Positions 27,189-36,641 of a stretch of DNA of 64,000 bases are shown piece after piece. How positions within the stretch are numbered: the first letter of the stretch is position 1; every line of letters starts with the position of its first letter. The position numbers and the translations under genes are program-made. The notes beneath the pieces were generated by a model. That model searched no databases, was not told the DNA's origin, and worked only from the letters and a program-made list of their open reading frames with translations. The DNA is from Colwellia echini (GTDB lineage: Bacteria > Pseudomonadota > Gammaproteobacteria > Enterobacterales > Alteromonadaceae), in NCBI RefSeq assembly GCF_002843355.2, contig NZ_PJAI02000001.1, forward strand, positions 310,001 to 374,000, written 5' to 3'.

Positions 27189-29561
27189 ATGATGAATAAT
27201 ACATTAAAAAATAGAACGCTGTTAAGTACAGTGATCAGTAGTACATTATTTAGTCTATGTTTCTTTGGCTGCAGCAGTGCATTGACAGACAACAAAGATG
27301 CAAATTCTTCATCAGGAGAAGATGCCTTTGCTAAGGAAGTAGTGTTATCAACGCTAGTAGATTTTGATTCAGCTCAACAGCAATCATGGGTAAATGCACC
27401 TACGGCTACAGCTTTGGTTAAAAAAAGTGATAATAAATCTGGTTTAGATGATGCCGGTTTAAATATTGAGTTTTTGGCTAGCGAAAATATTTCTCAAGTT
27501 ACCGTAAAGCCTAATCAGTCTTGGCAGATGGAGAAATTTCAAGATTATAATTTGGCTTTCGACGTTACCAATGAACAAGATAAATCAATACAACTCTATC
27601 TCTCTGTTGAAAATGAAGCAGGAGAATATCAAAGTCGCTCCATTAGCTTAGCTGCTAATTTTTCTGGCACAATATACTTCCCACTAACAGGTAAAGAAGC
27701 TGAAACCGAAACTGGATTTTGGGGCGATGCGCCACCTTGGGAAACCGAAGATCAACTGATGATTTGGCGTTCTTGGCGTGCTGATAATGTTAATTTAGAC
27801 AAGGTAGCGGCACTTAATTTTTTCACCATTGGTTTATTAGAAAATAAACAAATTGAAATAGACAATATTCGTGTAAGAAAAAACCCTGAATCTGATCCTT
27901 ACTGGATGAAAGGCATTATTGATAAGTTTGGTCAGAATGCAAAATTAGACAGTTCGATGAAAATAAACTCCTTAGCGCAACTTAACGAAGTTTCTGCTAA
28001 AGAGCTTAAAGAGCTCTCAGAATCTAAAGGTATGCCTAATCGTTCAAAGTTTGGTGGTTATAGCGCAGGACCTAAGTTAAAAGCAACGGGTTACTTCAGA
28101 ACACAAAAAGTTGATGGTAAATGGTGGATGGTAGATCCAGAAGGATATTTATATTTTTCCCACGGCCCAGCTAACGTGCGTATGGCAAATTTATCAACCC
28201 TTACAGGTGTTGACTTTAAAGATGACAAAGTTCGTATTCGTTATGATTATGAAGTAACGCCAGAAGACTCAATGGGTATCGTAGAAGTTTCTGAAGAGAT
28301 TAAGGCTACACGTTATATAAGCTCTCCGTTACGACATAATATGTTTGAATGGTTACCTAGTTACGATGACCCATTAGCAAATAACTATAGTTACCGTCGT
28401 TCAACACTTAAAGGTGCAGTACCTCATGGCGAAACCTTTAGCTTTTATCGAGCCAATCTAGAGCGTAAATATGGAGAACAATATCCAAATTCTTTTGAAG
28501 ACAAGTGGCGTGATGTAACACTAGAGCGTATGAAAGACTGGGGATTTACCTCGTTTGGTAATTGGGTTGACCCGATGTTTTATCCTGCTAAACAAGTGCC
28601 GTACTTTGCCAACGGTTGGATTATTGGTGACTTTAAAACCTTGTCAGGTAAAACAAATCACTGGGGATTAATGCCTGATCCGTATGACCCATTTTTTGCA
28701 GAGCGTGCAAGAATCACAATTCAAGATATTGCGGTAAAAATCAAAAATTCGCCTTGGTGTGTTGGTATCTTTATCGACAATGAAAAAAGCTGGGGAGAAC
28801 GAGAGGGCAGTGTTGAAGCACGTTATGGTGTGATCATTGATGCACTTTCAAAAGATATACAAGAAAGTCCAGCTAAAAACGCTTTTATGAAACATTTACA
28901 AAGCAAGTATAAAACTATCGGAAAGTTAAATAACTCATGGAATATTCAACTGGATAACTGGCAGGATTTAGCTAAAGGTATTGATTTTACAGTATTTAAT
29001 GAGAACCAAATAGATGACTTATCGACAATGCTTGAAATGCTTGGAGAACAATACTTTATTGTTGTTCATAATACTTTAGAGGAAATTTTACCAAACCATT
29101 TATACATGGGAGCTCGCATGGCTAATTGGGGGATGCCTGATGAAATTATTAAAGCGTCAACCACGTATTCAGATGTGTTAAGTTTTAATATTTATGAAGA
29201 AGGCGTACAAGAACATTTTTGGAAGTTTCTAGAAGAAGTTGACTTACCAGTAGCCATTGGTGAATTCCATATTGGTACAGCAACAGATTCTGGGATGTTT
29301 AACCCGGGTATTGTACATGCAAGTTCGCAGAAAGACCGTGCCGAAATGTATAAAACATATATGGAGAGTGTGTTAAATAAACCTTATATGGTTGGTGCTC
29401 ACTGGTTCCAGTATGTTGATGAGCCTATTTCGGGTAGAGCTTTAGATGGCGAAAATGCCAATATCGGTTTTGTTGATGTAACTGATACTCCTTACCCTGA
29501 ATTAATAAAAGCAGTAAAAGACGTGACCTCTACTATGTATCAAAATCGATATGGTAAATAG
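27189..29561 (+). CDS. GH50 beta-agarase, lipoprotein (copy 1)
   Basis: A 790-residue lipoprotein (lipobox FFGC, C28). An N-terminal carbohydrate-binding-like beta-sandwich (about 60-235) precedes the GH50 catalytic TIM barrel (about 290-785). Family blocks are clear: GKWWMVDPEGYLYFSHG, FTSFGNWVDP and ANGWIIGDF. The acid/base is E532 in FIDNEKSW and the nucleophile E692 in AIGEFH, close to E534/E695 reported for Aga50D of Saccharophagus. GH50 enzymes cleave beta-1,4 bonds of agarose, mostly releasing neoagarobiose from chain ends. Its stop codon overlaps the start of the next GH50 gene by 11 bp, so the two are co-translated. An operator lies 55 bp upstream. Lipid anchoring suggests action at the periplasmic face or cell surface. 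Confidence 0.93.
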   Translation: MMNNTLKNRTLLSTVISSTLFSLCFFGCSSALTDNKDANSSSGEDAFAKEVVLSTLVDFDSAQQQSWVNAPTATALVKKSDNKSGLDDAGLNIEFLASENISQVTVKPNQSWQMEKFQDYNLAFDVTNEQDKSIQLYLSVENEAGEYQSRSISLAANFSGTIYFPLTGKEAETETGFWGDAPPWETEDQLMIWRSWRADNVNLDKVAALNFFTIGLLENKQIEIDNIRVRKNPESDPYWMKGIIDKFGQNAKLDSSMKINSLAQLNEVSAKELKELSESKGMPNRSKFGGYSAGPKLKATGYFRTQKVDGKWWMVDPEGYLYFSHGPANVRMANLSTLTGVDFKDDKVRIRYDYEVTPEDSMGIVEVSEEIKATRYISSPLRHNMFEWLPSYDDPLANNYSYRRSTLKGAVPHGETFSFYRANLERKYGEQYPNSFEDKWRDVTLERMKDWGFTSFGNWVDPMFYPAKQVPYFANGWIIGDFKTLSGKTNHWGLMPDPYDPFFAERARITIQDIAVKIKNSPWCVGIFIDNEKSWGEREGSVEARYGVIIDALSKDIQESPAKNAFMKHLQSKYKTIGKLNNSWNIQLDNWQDLAKGIDFTVFNENQIDDLSTMLEMLGEQYFIVVHNTLEEILPNHLYMGARMANWGMPDEIIKASTTYSDVLSFNIYEEGVQEHFWKFLEEVDLPVAIGEFHIGTATDSGMFNPGIVHASSQKDRAEMYKTYMESVLNKPYMVGAHWFQYVDEPISGRALDGENANIGFVDVTDTPYPELIKAVKDVTSTMYQNRYGK

Positions 29562-31875
29562 TTTGTTTAATGTTAAATACCAACTAACCATCACTGCTGG
29601 CGTAATGCTAGCAATGATGGGATGTACTGATAATTCAACAGCTATAGTCGATAAAACGGTTGGGAATCTTGACTCGAATAATATTATTTATTCATTTGAA
29701 CAAGATGAAAGCTTAACGGCTGTTAAGGTAGTGAATGCTAGCAAATCGTTACAAGATAACGATGGAAATAAAGTTTTAAAAATAGACTTTAAAAGCCAAG
29801 CTAACCACGAGTCTTCCGTTGAATTTTCTAGTGCTAAGCCATGGGATTGGAGTGAAAAAGGATATTTTGGACTTGCCTTTGATATAACTAGTCCATTAGT
29901 TTCTTCTACACACCTTTATGTCTCTGTAACTGATAGCGATGGTAAAACGCATAATAGAAGCTTTGTAGTGCCCGCACAATCAAGCGACAGCTATGTTGTC
30001 GAGTTAAAAGGGCAATATCTTAATCAAGAAGCGGGTATAAGAAGTAACCCTGATAGTTGGCAAGATCGTTACACCCCAATAATTTGGCGCTATGGTACTA
30101 AGCAAATTAATTTAGCTAAAGTTGAGAAAGTGACTTTTAAAGTTATCGGAGTACCAGAAGATAAGTCACTGACTTTTGATAATATTCAACTGGTGACACC
30201 GGAAGCAACAGACAATAACTACCTTGTTGGTTTAGTCGATAAGTTTGGTCAAAATGCCAAAATAAATTTTGAAAATAAAATATCTACAGTTGAACAGCTT
30301 ATTGAGCTTTCTAACCAAGAACAGCAGGCATTAAAAAACACTACAATACTAGGCCGTTCAAAATTTAATGGCTGGATTGATGGCCCTAAATTAAAAGCTA
30401 CTGGTTTTTACCGTGTTGATAAATACCAAGATAAATGGACGTTAATAGACCCTGAAGGGTACTTGTTTTATTCTAATGGTTTAGCCAATGTGCGTATGGC
30501 AAATACGTCTACCATTACAGGTTATGACTTTGATCCTAACCTAATTAAACAGAGAGAACCTGGTGACTTAACACCGGAGGACTCTATTGGCTTAAATCGA
30601 GCACCTAAAGATGCTTGGTCAAGTCGACATGTAAGTTCAACGCTGCGTGCTGATATGTTTAATTGGTTACCAAAATATGGTGAGCCTATGGCAGAGCATT
30701 TTGGTTACCGAAGAGAAGTTCACTCAGGGGTAATTCCTAAAGGGGAAACTTATAGTTTTTATCAAGCTAATTTAGCTCGCAAGTATCAAACAGATGATCA
30801 TTTAAAAATAGATGAAAAATGGCGAGAAACCACGCTTAAACGTATGCAAGCATGGGGGTTTACTTCATTTGGTAATTGGATAGACCCCAATTATTATGAT
30901 ATGGAAGAATTTCCATATTTCGCTAACGGTTGGATAATTGGTGACTTTAAAACGGTTAGCAGCGGCAATGATTACTGGTCGCCATTACCTGATCCTTTTG
31001 ACCCTAAATTTAAAGAACGCGCATACTCAACCGTTAAACAAGTTGCTAGCGAAGTAAAAAATAGTCCGTGGTGTGTTGGCGTGTTTATCGACAACGAAAA
31101 AAGCTGGGGACAAATGGGTAATGTTGAAAGCCAATACGGCATTGTTATCAGTGCGCTAAGTTTGGAAGCAAATAGTAGCCCAACCAAAGCAAAATTCACC
31201 CAAATACTAAAAGATAAATACCAAACAGTTAACGCATTAAATTCGGCTTGGCAAGTCGATGTAGCATCATGGAAATCATTCGAACAAGGAGTAAAGCTTA
31301 CAGATATTAATGATGCAATGATTAAAGACTTCTCAACTATGCTTTATGTCTTTGGTCATAAATACTTCAGTGTAGTGAATAATGCTATGGATGAGTTAAT
31401 GCCAAATCATCTTTACATGGGCGTAAGATTCGCTGATTGGGGCATGACACCAGAATTAAGAGCGGCGGCAGCAGACGTTGTTGATGTAGTGAGTTATAAC
31501 TATTACAAAGAAGCTATTAATGAAGATTTTTGGACGTTTTTAGAAGAAATAGATCGCCCAAGTATCATTGGTGAATTTCATAATGGCGCAGTAGACTCGG
31601 GTTTGTTAAATCCTGGTCTTATCCATGCGGCTAGCCAAGAAGATCGCGGTAAGAAATACACTGAATATGTTAATAGTGCTATCGATAATCCTTATTTTGT
31701 CGGAACACATTGGTTTCAGTACATAGACTCTCCGTTAACTGGGCGAGCACTTGATGGTGAAAACTATAATGTCGGTTTTGTTTCAGTAACCGATATACCT
31801 TATCAGCCTTTAGTTGATGCAGCTAAAAAGGTAAATCGAAACATCTATAACAGACGTTTTACTAACGATAAATAA
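29551..31875 (+). CDS. GH50 beta-agarase, lipoprotein (copy 2)
   Basis: A 774-residue lipoprotein (lipobox MMGC, C25) paralogous to the gene it overlaps by 11 bp. It has the same two-part layout: N-terminal beta-sandwich, then GH50 barrel with DKWTLIDPEGYLFYSNG, FTSFGNWIDP and ANGWIIGDF. Catalytic residues are E516 (FIDNEKSW) and E675 (IIGEFH). Sequence differences around the barrel loops from copies 1 and 3 suggest different chain-length or decoration preferences, not simple redundancy, but this is inference. The start at 29551 is supported by translational coupling with the upstream stop and by the signal sequence directly following. A hairpin and a sulfatase gene follow. Confidence 0.92.
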   Translation: MVNSLFNVKYQLTITAGVMLAMMGCTDNSTAIVDKTVGNLDSNNIIYSFEQDESLTAVKVVNASKSLQDNDGNKVLKIDFKSQANHESSVEFSSAKPWDWSEKGYFGLAFDITSPLVSSTHLYVSVTDSDGKTHNRSFVVPAQSSDSYVVELKGQYLNQEAGIRSNPDSWQDRYTPIIWRYGTKQINLAKVEKVTFKVIGVPEDKSLTFDNIQLVTPEATDNNYLVGLVDKFGQNAKINFENKISTVEQLIELSNQEQQALKNTTILGRSKFNGWIDGPKLKATGFYRVDKYQDKWTLIDPEGYLFYSNGLANVRMANTSTITGYDFDPNLIKQREPGDLTPEDSIGLNRAPKDAWSSRHVSSTLRADMFNWLPKYGEPMAEHFGYRREVHSGVIPKGETYSFYQANLARKYQTDDHLKIDEKWRETTLKRMQAWGFTSFGNWIDPNYYDMEEFPYFANGWIIGDFKTVSSGNDYWSPLPDPFDPKFKERAYSTVKQVASEVKNSPWCVGVFIDNEKSWGQMGNVESQYGIVISALSLEANSSPTKAKFTQILKDKYQTVNALNSAWQVDVASWKSFEQGVKLTDINDAMIKDFSTMLYVFGHKYFSVVNNAMDELMPNHLYMGVRFADWGMTPELRAAAADVVDVVSYNYYKEAINEDFWTFLEEIDRPSIIGEFHNGAVDSGLLNPGLIHAASQEDRGKKYTEYVNSAIDNPYFVGTHWFQYIDSPLTGRALDGENYNVGFVSVTDIPYQPLVDAAKKVNRNIYNRRFTNDK

Positions 31876-31896
31876 TAACCAGAACTTTAAGTTTAC

Positions 31897-31946
31897 ATAA
31901 GGTGCGTCAATGTAGAAGTAGTTCCCTTTACATTGATGCGCCTTAT
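31897..31946. terminator. Long hairpin between GH50 copy 2 and sulfatase
   Basis: Arms 31897-31914 and 31929-31946 pair at 16 of 18 positions, the two others forming G-U pairs, around a 14-nt loop. No proper T-run follows. It may protect upstream mRNA or lower sulfatase expression. Confidence 0.6.
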
Positions 31947-31993
31947 ATTATTTACGCAAGTTACTAATAATCAACACCCATGAGTAATACATA

Positions 31994-33706
31994 ATGAGTC
32001 AATTTACTTTCAAATATATCGTTTTAATTTGTACCTTTTTATTATCATTTACTAGTTATGCTGCAGATACACGGCCTAATATTGTTGTGATCCTCTCTGA
32101 TGACTCAGGCTATACCGACTTAGGAACTTTTGGCGGTGAGATTGAAACTCCAAACCTTGATCAATTAGCTAATGAAGGCATTCGTTTTAGTAACTTTTAC
32201 AGTAATGCTCGATGTAGCCCTACCCGAGCTACCTTGTTAACCGGCGTTGATGCTGCACAGGTAGGTTTTGGCGGTGGTGTTGTCGGCGATTGGGTACGTG
32301 AATTGCCCTTTAAAGCGCATCGCGGACGACTACCTTATGAACAACCTTTAATTTCAGAATTACTCAGTAATAATGGTTATCAAACTATGATGGCTGGTAA
32401 GTGGCATTTAGGTGGTAGTTATATCAAAGAACACCCCAAAGCAATGTCACCAGGTTGGATAAGCTCACATTCCGGGATGAAGCTTACCCAAGAAGAAATG
32501 GATCTAGATTACCTTGGTTTACCACCACAACGTGGTTTTCAAAAAAGTTTTGTTTTTCATGGTGCGCAAGGCAACTTATTTGCCACACCTGAAGATAAGC
32601 ATGAATATTATGAAGGTAATAAAAGAGCAAAACTAAAATACGATTATAACTACAACATGCGCTGTTACGCAGGTAATGCTTTTAGTAAAAAACATTACAG
32701 CGCATGTGATGGAAAGTCAGGCAAAGCTTTTTACGCAACAGATGGTATGACAGACCGCGCTATTGATATGATTAAAGAGGCCTCTACTGAAAAAGAACCA
32801 TTTTTTATGTACGTAGCCTATCGAGCGCCACATAAACCGTTACAGGCACCAGAAGAACTCGTTCAAAAATATCTAAAACGTTATGAAAACTTACAAAGCG
32901 TGGCTGATGCTCGCCATGAGGGGCTAGTTGAAACGGGTATGTTTGCAAAAGATGTAAACACTACAAATAACAACTACATGTGGACGAAACAAGATAAAGA
33001 AAAAATTGATCAATATCGTCTGCAAGCGGCAGTACATGCTGCCATGGTAGAAAAAGTAGATGAAAATGTGGGTAAACTTATTCAAGGGCTTAAAGATACA
33101 GGCGAATATGAAAACACACTGATTTTATACTTTTCAGATAACGGCGCAGCCTCTCATATTGGTGATCTAATGAATATCCCTTATAAAGGTGTGAAAGCCT
33201 TACTTTGGGAAGGTGGTGCACGTACGCATGCTATAGCAAATTGGCCAGGGGTAACTAAACCGGGAACGATCACCGATAATGTTGTATGGGTTGGCGATAT
33301 AGTACCAACGATATTAGAAATCACAGATACCACGTTTCCAGAAAAATTTCGTGGCGAAACACCAAGAAAACCTGATGGCCGTAGTGTTATGGCAACACTT
33401 AAAGGTGAAAAAATGGCTCCACCTGAAGTTATATTCAATAATGATAAAGGACAGCAGAGTGTTGTTTATCAAGGGCGTTGGAAATTATTAATTGAAGCCG
33501 GTTGGTACTTACAAACACTAGCAAAACCAGGTATCGCTTATGAGCTTTATGACTTAGATAATGATCCTGGAGAAACCAATAATTTAGCCAGTCAAAAACC
33601 TGAGTTGGTCGCAAAATTAACCGCTATGTGTGACAAGTGGAGAATAGAAAACGAAATTGTTGATTATGCTGAGATTATAAAAATTAAACCTAACGACCCT
33701 TATTAA
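31994..33706 (+). CDS. S1-family sulfatase, periplasmic (C-type)
   Basis: A 570-residue exported sulfatase (signal peptide ending TSYAA). The formylglycine motif is CSPTR with C74, inside SNARCSPTRATLLTG. Metal-binding features include LSDDSGYTD near the N-terminus and YFSDNGAAS later, and the lysine/histidine block GKWHLGG is intact. Such enzymes need an FGE or anSME maturase, which is not in the window. It is longer than the other three sulfatases because of an insert after the substrate-pocket region (about 110-240). It lies 118 bp after the second GH50 gene, probably in the same transcript, so a sulfated agar or porphyran oligosaccharide is the likely substrate. I cannot assign an S1 subfamily. 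Confidence 0.9.
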   Translation: MSQFTFKYIVLICTFLLSFTSYAADTRPNIVVILSDDSGYTDLGTFGGEIETPNLDQLANEGIRFSNFYSNARCSPTRATLLTGVDAAQVGFGGGVVGDWVRELPFKAHRGRLPYEQPLISELLSNNGYQTMMAGKWHLGGSYIKEHPKAMSPGWISSHSGMKLTQEEMDLDYLGLPPQRGFQKSFVFHGAQGNLFATPEDKHEYYEGNKRAKLKYDYNYNMRCYAGNAFSKKHYSACDGKSGKAFYATDGMTDRAIDMIKEASTEKEPFFMYVAYRAPHKPLQAPEELVQKYLKRYENLQSVADARHEGLVETGMFAKDVNTTNNNYMWTKQDKEKIDQYRLQAAVHAAMVEKVDENVGKLIQGLKDTGEYENTLILYFSDNGAASHIGDLMNIPYKGVKALLWEGGARTHAIANWPGVTKPGTITDNVVWVGDIVPTILEITDTTFPEKFRGETPRKPDGRSVMATLKGEKMAPPEVIFNNDKGQQSVVYQGRWKLLIEAGWYLQTLAKPGIAYELYDLDNDPGETNNLASQKPELVAKLTAMCDKWRIENEIVDYAEIIKIKPNDPY

Positions 33707-33861
33707 GTTTGATTTAAATAATGAGTTATCCCAATCCAAGGCACTGAGGTTACTAAAGCTCTTATTCGACGAGTTTAGGGCGCTTTAATTATCGATACAG
33801 TGCTTTGGAATGATGTGGCCTAGCATCTTATTCGTTTTCACATCAAGTTTACAAGCTAAGT

Positions 33862-33878
33862 GTAATTTAACCTGAACA
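33862..33878. repeat. Possible solo end of the dispersed repeat
   Basis: TTTAACCTGAACAC resembles the left end of repeat copy C. It abuts the IclR gene fragment beginning at 33879. Confidence 0.25.
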
Positions 33879-33931
33879 CTAGTTTCCTAACTGCTCACAT
33901 ATTTTAGTGGCTGTTGCTTTTAATGTTTTAA
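33879..33931 (-). pseudogene. Fragment matching 3' end of the IclR gene
   Basis: About 53 bp that align, with roughly four or five mismatches, to the last codons of the IclR-family gene at 40261-40313 (which encode the KTLKATATKICEQLGN tail). The rest of the gene is absent. It is a decayed duplicate or a scar of recombination, pointing the same way as the intact gene 6.4 kb downstream. Confidence 0.65.
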
Positions 33932-34029
33932 AACTTCCTAGTTAATCTAGTTGAAATGTGTGGTTTAACGGACGCTTACAGTAGTGTTTACTATTATTAC
34001 TACAGCAGATAATTATCATTCTTTTATTA

Positions 34030-34039
34030 TTGTAAACAA
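34030..34039. promoter_or_regulatory. Operator-like site TTGTAAACAA before GH50 copy 3
   Basis: One mismatch to the palindrome, 122 bp upstream of the third GH50 gene, with AATTATCATT nearby as at the perfect copies at 2400 and 14367. Confidence 0.5.
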
Positions 34040-34161
34040 AAAACAGTTAATTGTTTTTTTATTGTTCTCTTTGTGTAATCTTAGGAGCATTATTATAGAA
34101 CGATTAAAGTCACAATTATAAATAAAGATAATTATGATTTGTATTATAACAGGAGAGTAAA

Positions 34162-36543
34162 GTGAAGTTCCCAATCATCAGATCCAATAAAATAAAGTAT
34201 TTAGTATGTATTTTATTATTGAATGGCTGTTTTCATGATGCAGACAATACACCAGCAGAGTTAAAGCAAGAGTATCAAACACCAGAATATGAAACGCTAG
34301 AAGTGCTGACTAACTTTGATGATATAGACTTAAAAGTCACGGCTGAGAATGCCAATTATCAAATTGTGAGAGATAACAATAACAAGGCGTTAGAGATATC
34401 GTTTTTAAATTCAGCAAGATACAGTGGAATACACTTCGATTTTGAATCTCCGCAAGATTGGACAAAATATCAAGAGTACCACGTTGCGCTTGATGTAGAA
34501 AATACAGGTAAAGACACCGTGACTTTATTCCTGTCGATAAACTCACAAGGTTCAGAATTACATCGTCATGTAGCTATCCCCGCGGGCGAAAAGCACACCT
34601 TGATTGCTCCAGTTGATGGTTTGTTCTGGAATATAGACACAGGCATGAGAGAAAATCCAAAGCCTTGGGATACGGATGAACTTATGTTTATCTTAATGTA
34701 TGGCTATTACGATATGAAAAACGACAGTGTTACTCGTTTATCGCTAAATACCCGTACTAATATGACCAATACCCAGCTTCGAGTTGATAATATTGAGCTT
34801 AGAAAAAACCCCAAATACGATGAATCTTTTGTTTATCATTTAGTGGATGAATTTGGTCAGAATGCGAAAACCAATTTTCCGATTAAAGTTGACTCATTAG
34901 AAGCGTTTGAACAAGTGTCAGCGAAAGAACTTGCTCAATTAGAGAATGTTAAGCCATTAGCCGATCGTTCTAAATTTGGTGGTTGGAAGAATGGACCAAA
35001 ACTAAAAGCAAGTGGTTACTTTAGAACCGAAAAAGTGGATGGCAAATGGTGGTTAGTTGACCCTGAAGGTTACTTATTCTTTTCAAATGGTGTTGCTAAT
35101 GTTCGTTTAGCAAATATGTACACCACTACAGGTATGGATTTTACAGACGACTCCATTCGTTACCGAGACCCAGAAGAACTTACGCCAGAAGACTCTATAG
35201 GCAAAGTTGATATACCTGAAGCTATTGCTAAAACACGATATTTAGCCAGTGAACTTAGACATAACTTATTTGAATGGTTGCCAGAGCACAATGAGCCTTT
35301 AGGTAAACATTATAGTTATCGCCGTTCATTTCACAGTGGGCCTTTGCCTCATGGTGAAACGTTTAGTTTTTATCGCGCTAATTTAGAACGAAAATATGGT
35401 GCAACTGATTTTATTGAAAAGTGGCAAGAAAACACTTTAAATCGCATGTTGGATTGGGGCATGACATCAATGGGAAATTGGGTTGATCCTGCTTTTTATC
35501 CTAATCAAAAAGTACCTTATTTTGCTAATGGTTGGATTATTGGTGACTTTAAAGAAATTAAAACCGGTAATGAAATTTGGCATGCGATGCCTGATGCTTT
35601 TGATCCTGAGTTTGAGCGTCGTGCAAATTTAACAATAGAACAAGTAGCACGTGAAATTGAAGCATCACCTTGGTGTGTTGGAATATTTGTCGATAATGAA
35701 AAAACGTGGGGTTATAAAACAGGGCCTGTAGAGCACCGTTATTTTATACCTGTGGCCGCGATGGCGATGGATGCAGAGCACAGCCCTGCAAAAGCAGCAT
35801 TTAGTGAGTATGTCATTAATAAATATAAAACAATTGAAGGAATCAATAAAGCGTGGGCAACCGATATATCGAGTATTCAATCGTTTAAAAAAGGCGTTAA
35901 ATTTACAGAATATAACCAAGCACTTGAGACTGATCTTTCGGAAATGTTATTCATGCTTTCTAGTCGGTACTTTAGTGTAGTGCATACAGCAATTGAACGA
36001 GTTTTACCTAACCATTTATATATGGGCGTACGTATGGCAACTTGGGGGATGCCTGATGAAACCGTTAAAGCAGCAACCACTTATACCGACGTATTGAGTT
36101 TTAATGTTTATGATCAAGGCTTACAACCATTCGATTGGGAGTTTTTACGTCAAGTTGATCTACCCGCGTTAATTGGTGAATACCATTTTGGCGCAACCAG
36201 CGATACTGGTTTATTACACCCTGGTTTACAATATGCAAGTGATCAAGAAGACCGAGCAAAAAAATATCGTACCTATATGGACAGCGTGTCAGGACATGAT
36301 AACTTCGTTGGTGCACATTGGTTCCAATATTTAGATTCGCCAATTTCTGGTCGAGCATTTGATGGCGAATCTTACAATGTTGGTTTTGTTAATGTGGCGG
36401 ATATTCCTTACCCAGAAATGGTTAACATGGCTAAAGACTTTAATACCACTCTTTATCCAGAGCGATTTAATCGCCGGTTAAATGTACCTAGTACTCAACA
36501 AGCTAAAAAGGTTAATACCGAAATGCTACCTAATGCACATTAA
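34162..36543 (+). CDS. GH50 beta-agarase, lipoprotein (copy 3)
   Basis: A 793-residue lipoprotein (lipobox LNGC, C23) and third GH50 paralogue. The N-terminal beta-sandwich (about 45-225) is followed by the barrel with GKWWLVDPEGYLFFSNG, TSMGNWVDP and ANGWIIGDF. Catalytic residues are E513 (FVDNEKTW) and E673 (LIGEYH). It shares more of its barrel loops with copy 1 than with copy 2 (for example ELRHNLFEWLP and HGETFSFYRANLERKYG). GGAGAG precedes the ATG. It appears to have its own promoter with an operator variant upstream, and a terminator-like hairpin follows before the GH29 gene. Confidence 0.93.
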   Translation: MKFPIIRSNKIKYLVCILLLNGCFHDADNTPAELKQEYQTPEYETLEVLTNFDDIDLKVTAENANYQIVRDNNNKALEISFLNSARYSGIHFDFESPQDWTKYQEYHVALDVENTGKDTVTLFLSINSQGSELHRHVAIPAGEKHTLIAPVDGLFWNIDTGMRENPKPWDTDELMFILMYGYYDMKNDSVTRLSLNTRTNMTNTQLRVDNIELRKNPKYDESFVYHLVDEFGQNAKTNFPIKVDSLEAFEQVSAKELAQLENVKPLADRSKFGGWKNGPKLKASGYFRTEKVDGKWWLVDPEGYLFFSNGVANVRLANMYTTTGMDFTDDSIRYRDPEELTPEDSIGKVDIPEAIAKTRYLASELRHNLFEWLPEHNEPLGKHYSYRRSFHSGPLPHGETFSFYRANLERKYGATDFIEKWQENTLNRMLDWGMTSMGNWVDPAFYPNQKVPYFANGWIIGDFKEIKTGNEIWHAMPDAFDPEFERRANLTIEQVAREIEASPWCVGIFVDNEKTWGYKTGPVEHRYFIPVAAMAMDAEHSPAKAAFSEYVINKYKTIEGINKAWATDISSIQSFKKGVKFTEYNQALETDLSEMLFMLSSRYFSVVHTAIERVLPNHLYMGVRMATWGMPDETVKAATTYTDVLSFNVYDQGLQPFDWEFLRQVDLPALIGEYHFGATSDTGLLHPGLQYASDQEDRAKKYRTYMDSVSGHDNFVGAHWFQYLDSPISGRAFDGESYNVGFVNVADIPYPEMVNMAKDFNTTLYPERFNRRLNVPSTQQAKKVNTEMLPNAH

Positions 36544-36582
36544 TTGGTAAAAGTAATAGCCTTAACCCTAAATATTGAAACA

Positions 36583-36607
36583 AAGCCTCTTTTCGTTGGG
36601 GCTTTTT
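36583..36607 (+). terminator. Terminator after GH50 copy 3
   Basis: AAGCCTC...GGGGCT stem with a short TTTTCGTT loop region, followed by TTTTT. The stem is short, so read-through into the GH29 gene is likely. Confidence 0.6.
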
Positions 36608-36641
36608 CATACTTCTTCTTAATAAATTAAAAAGAGTAACG

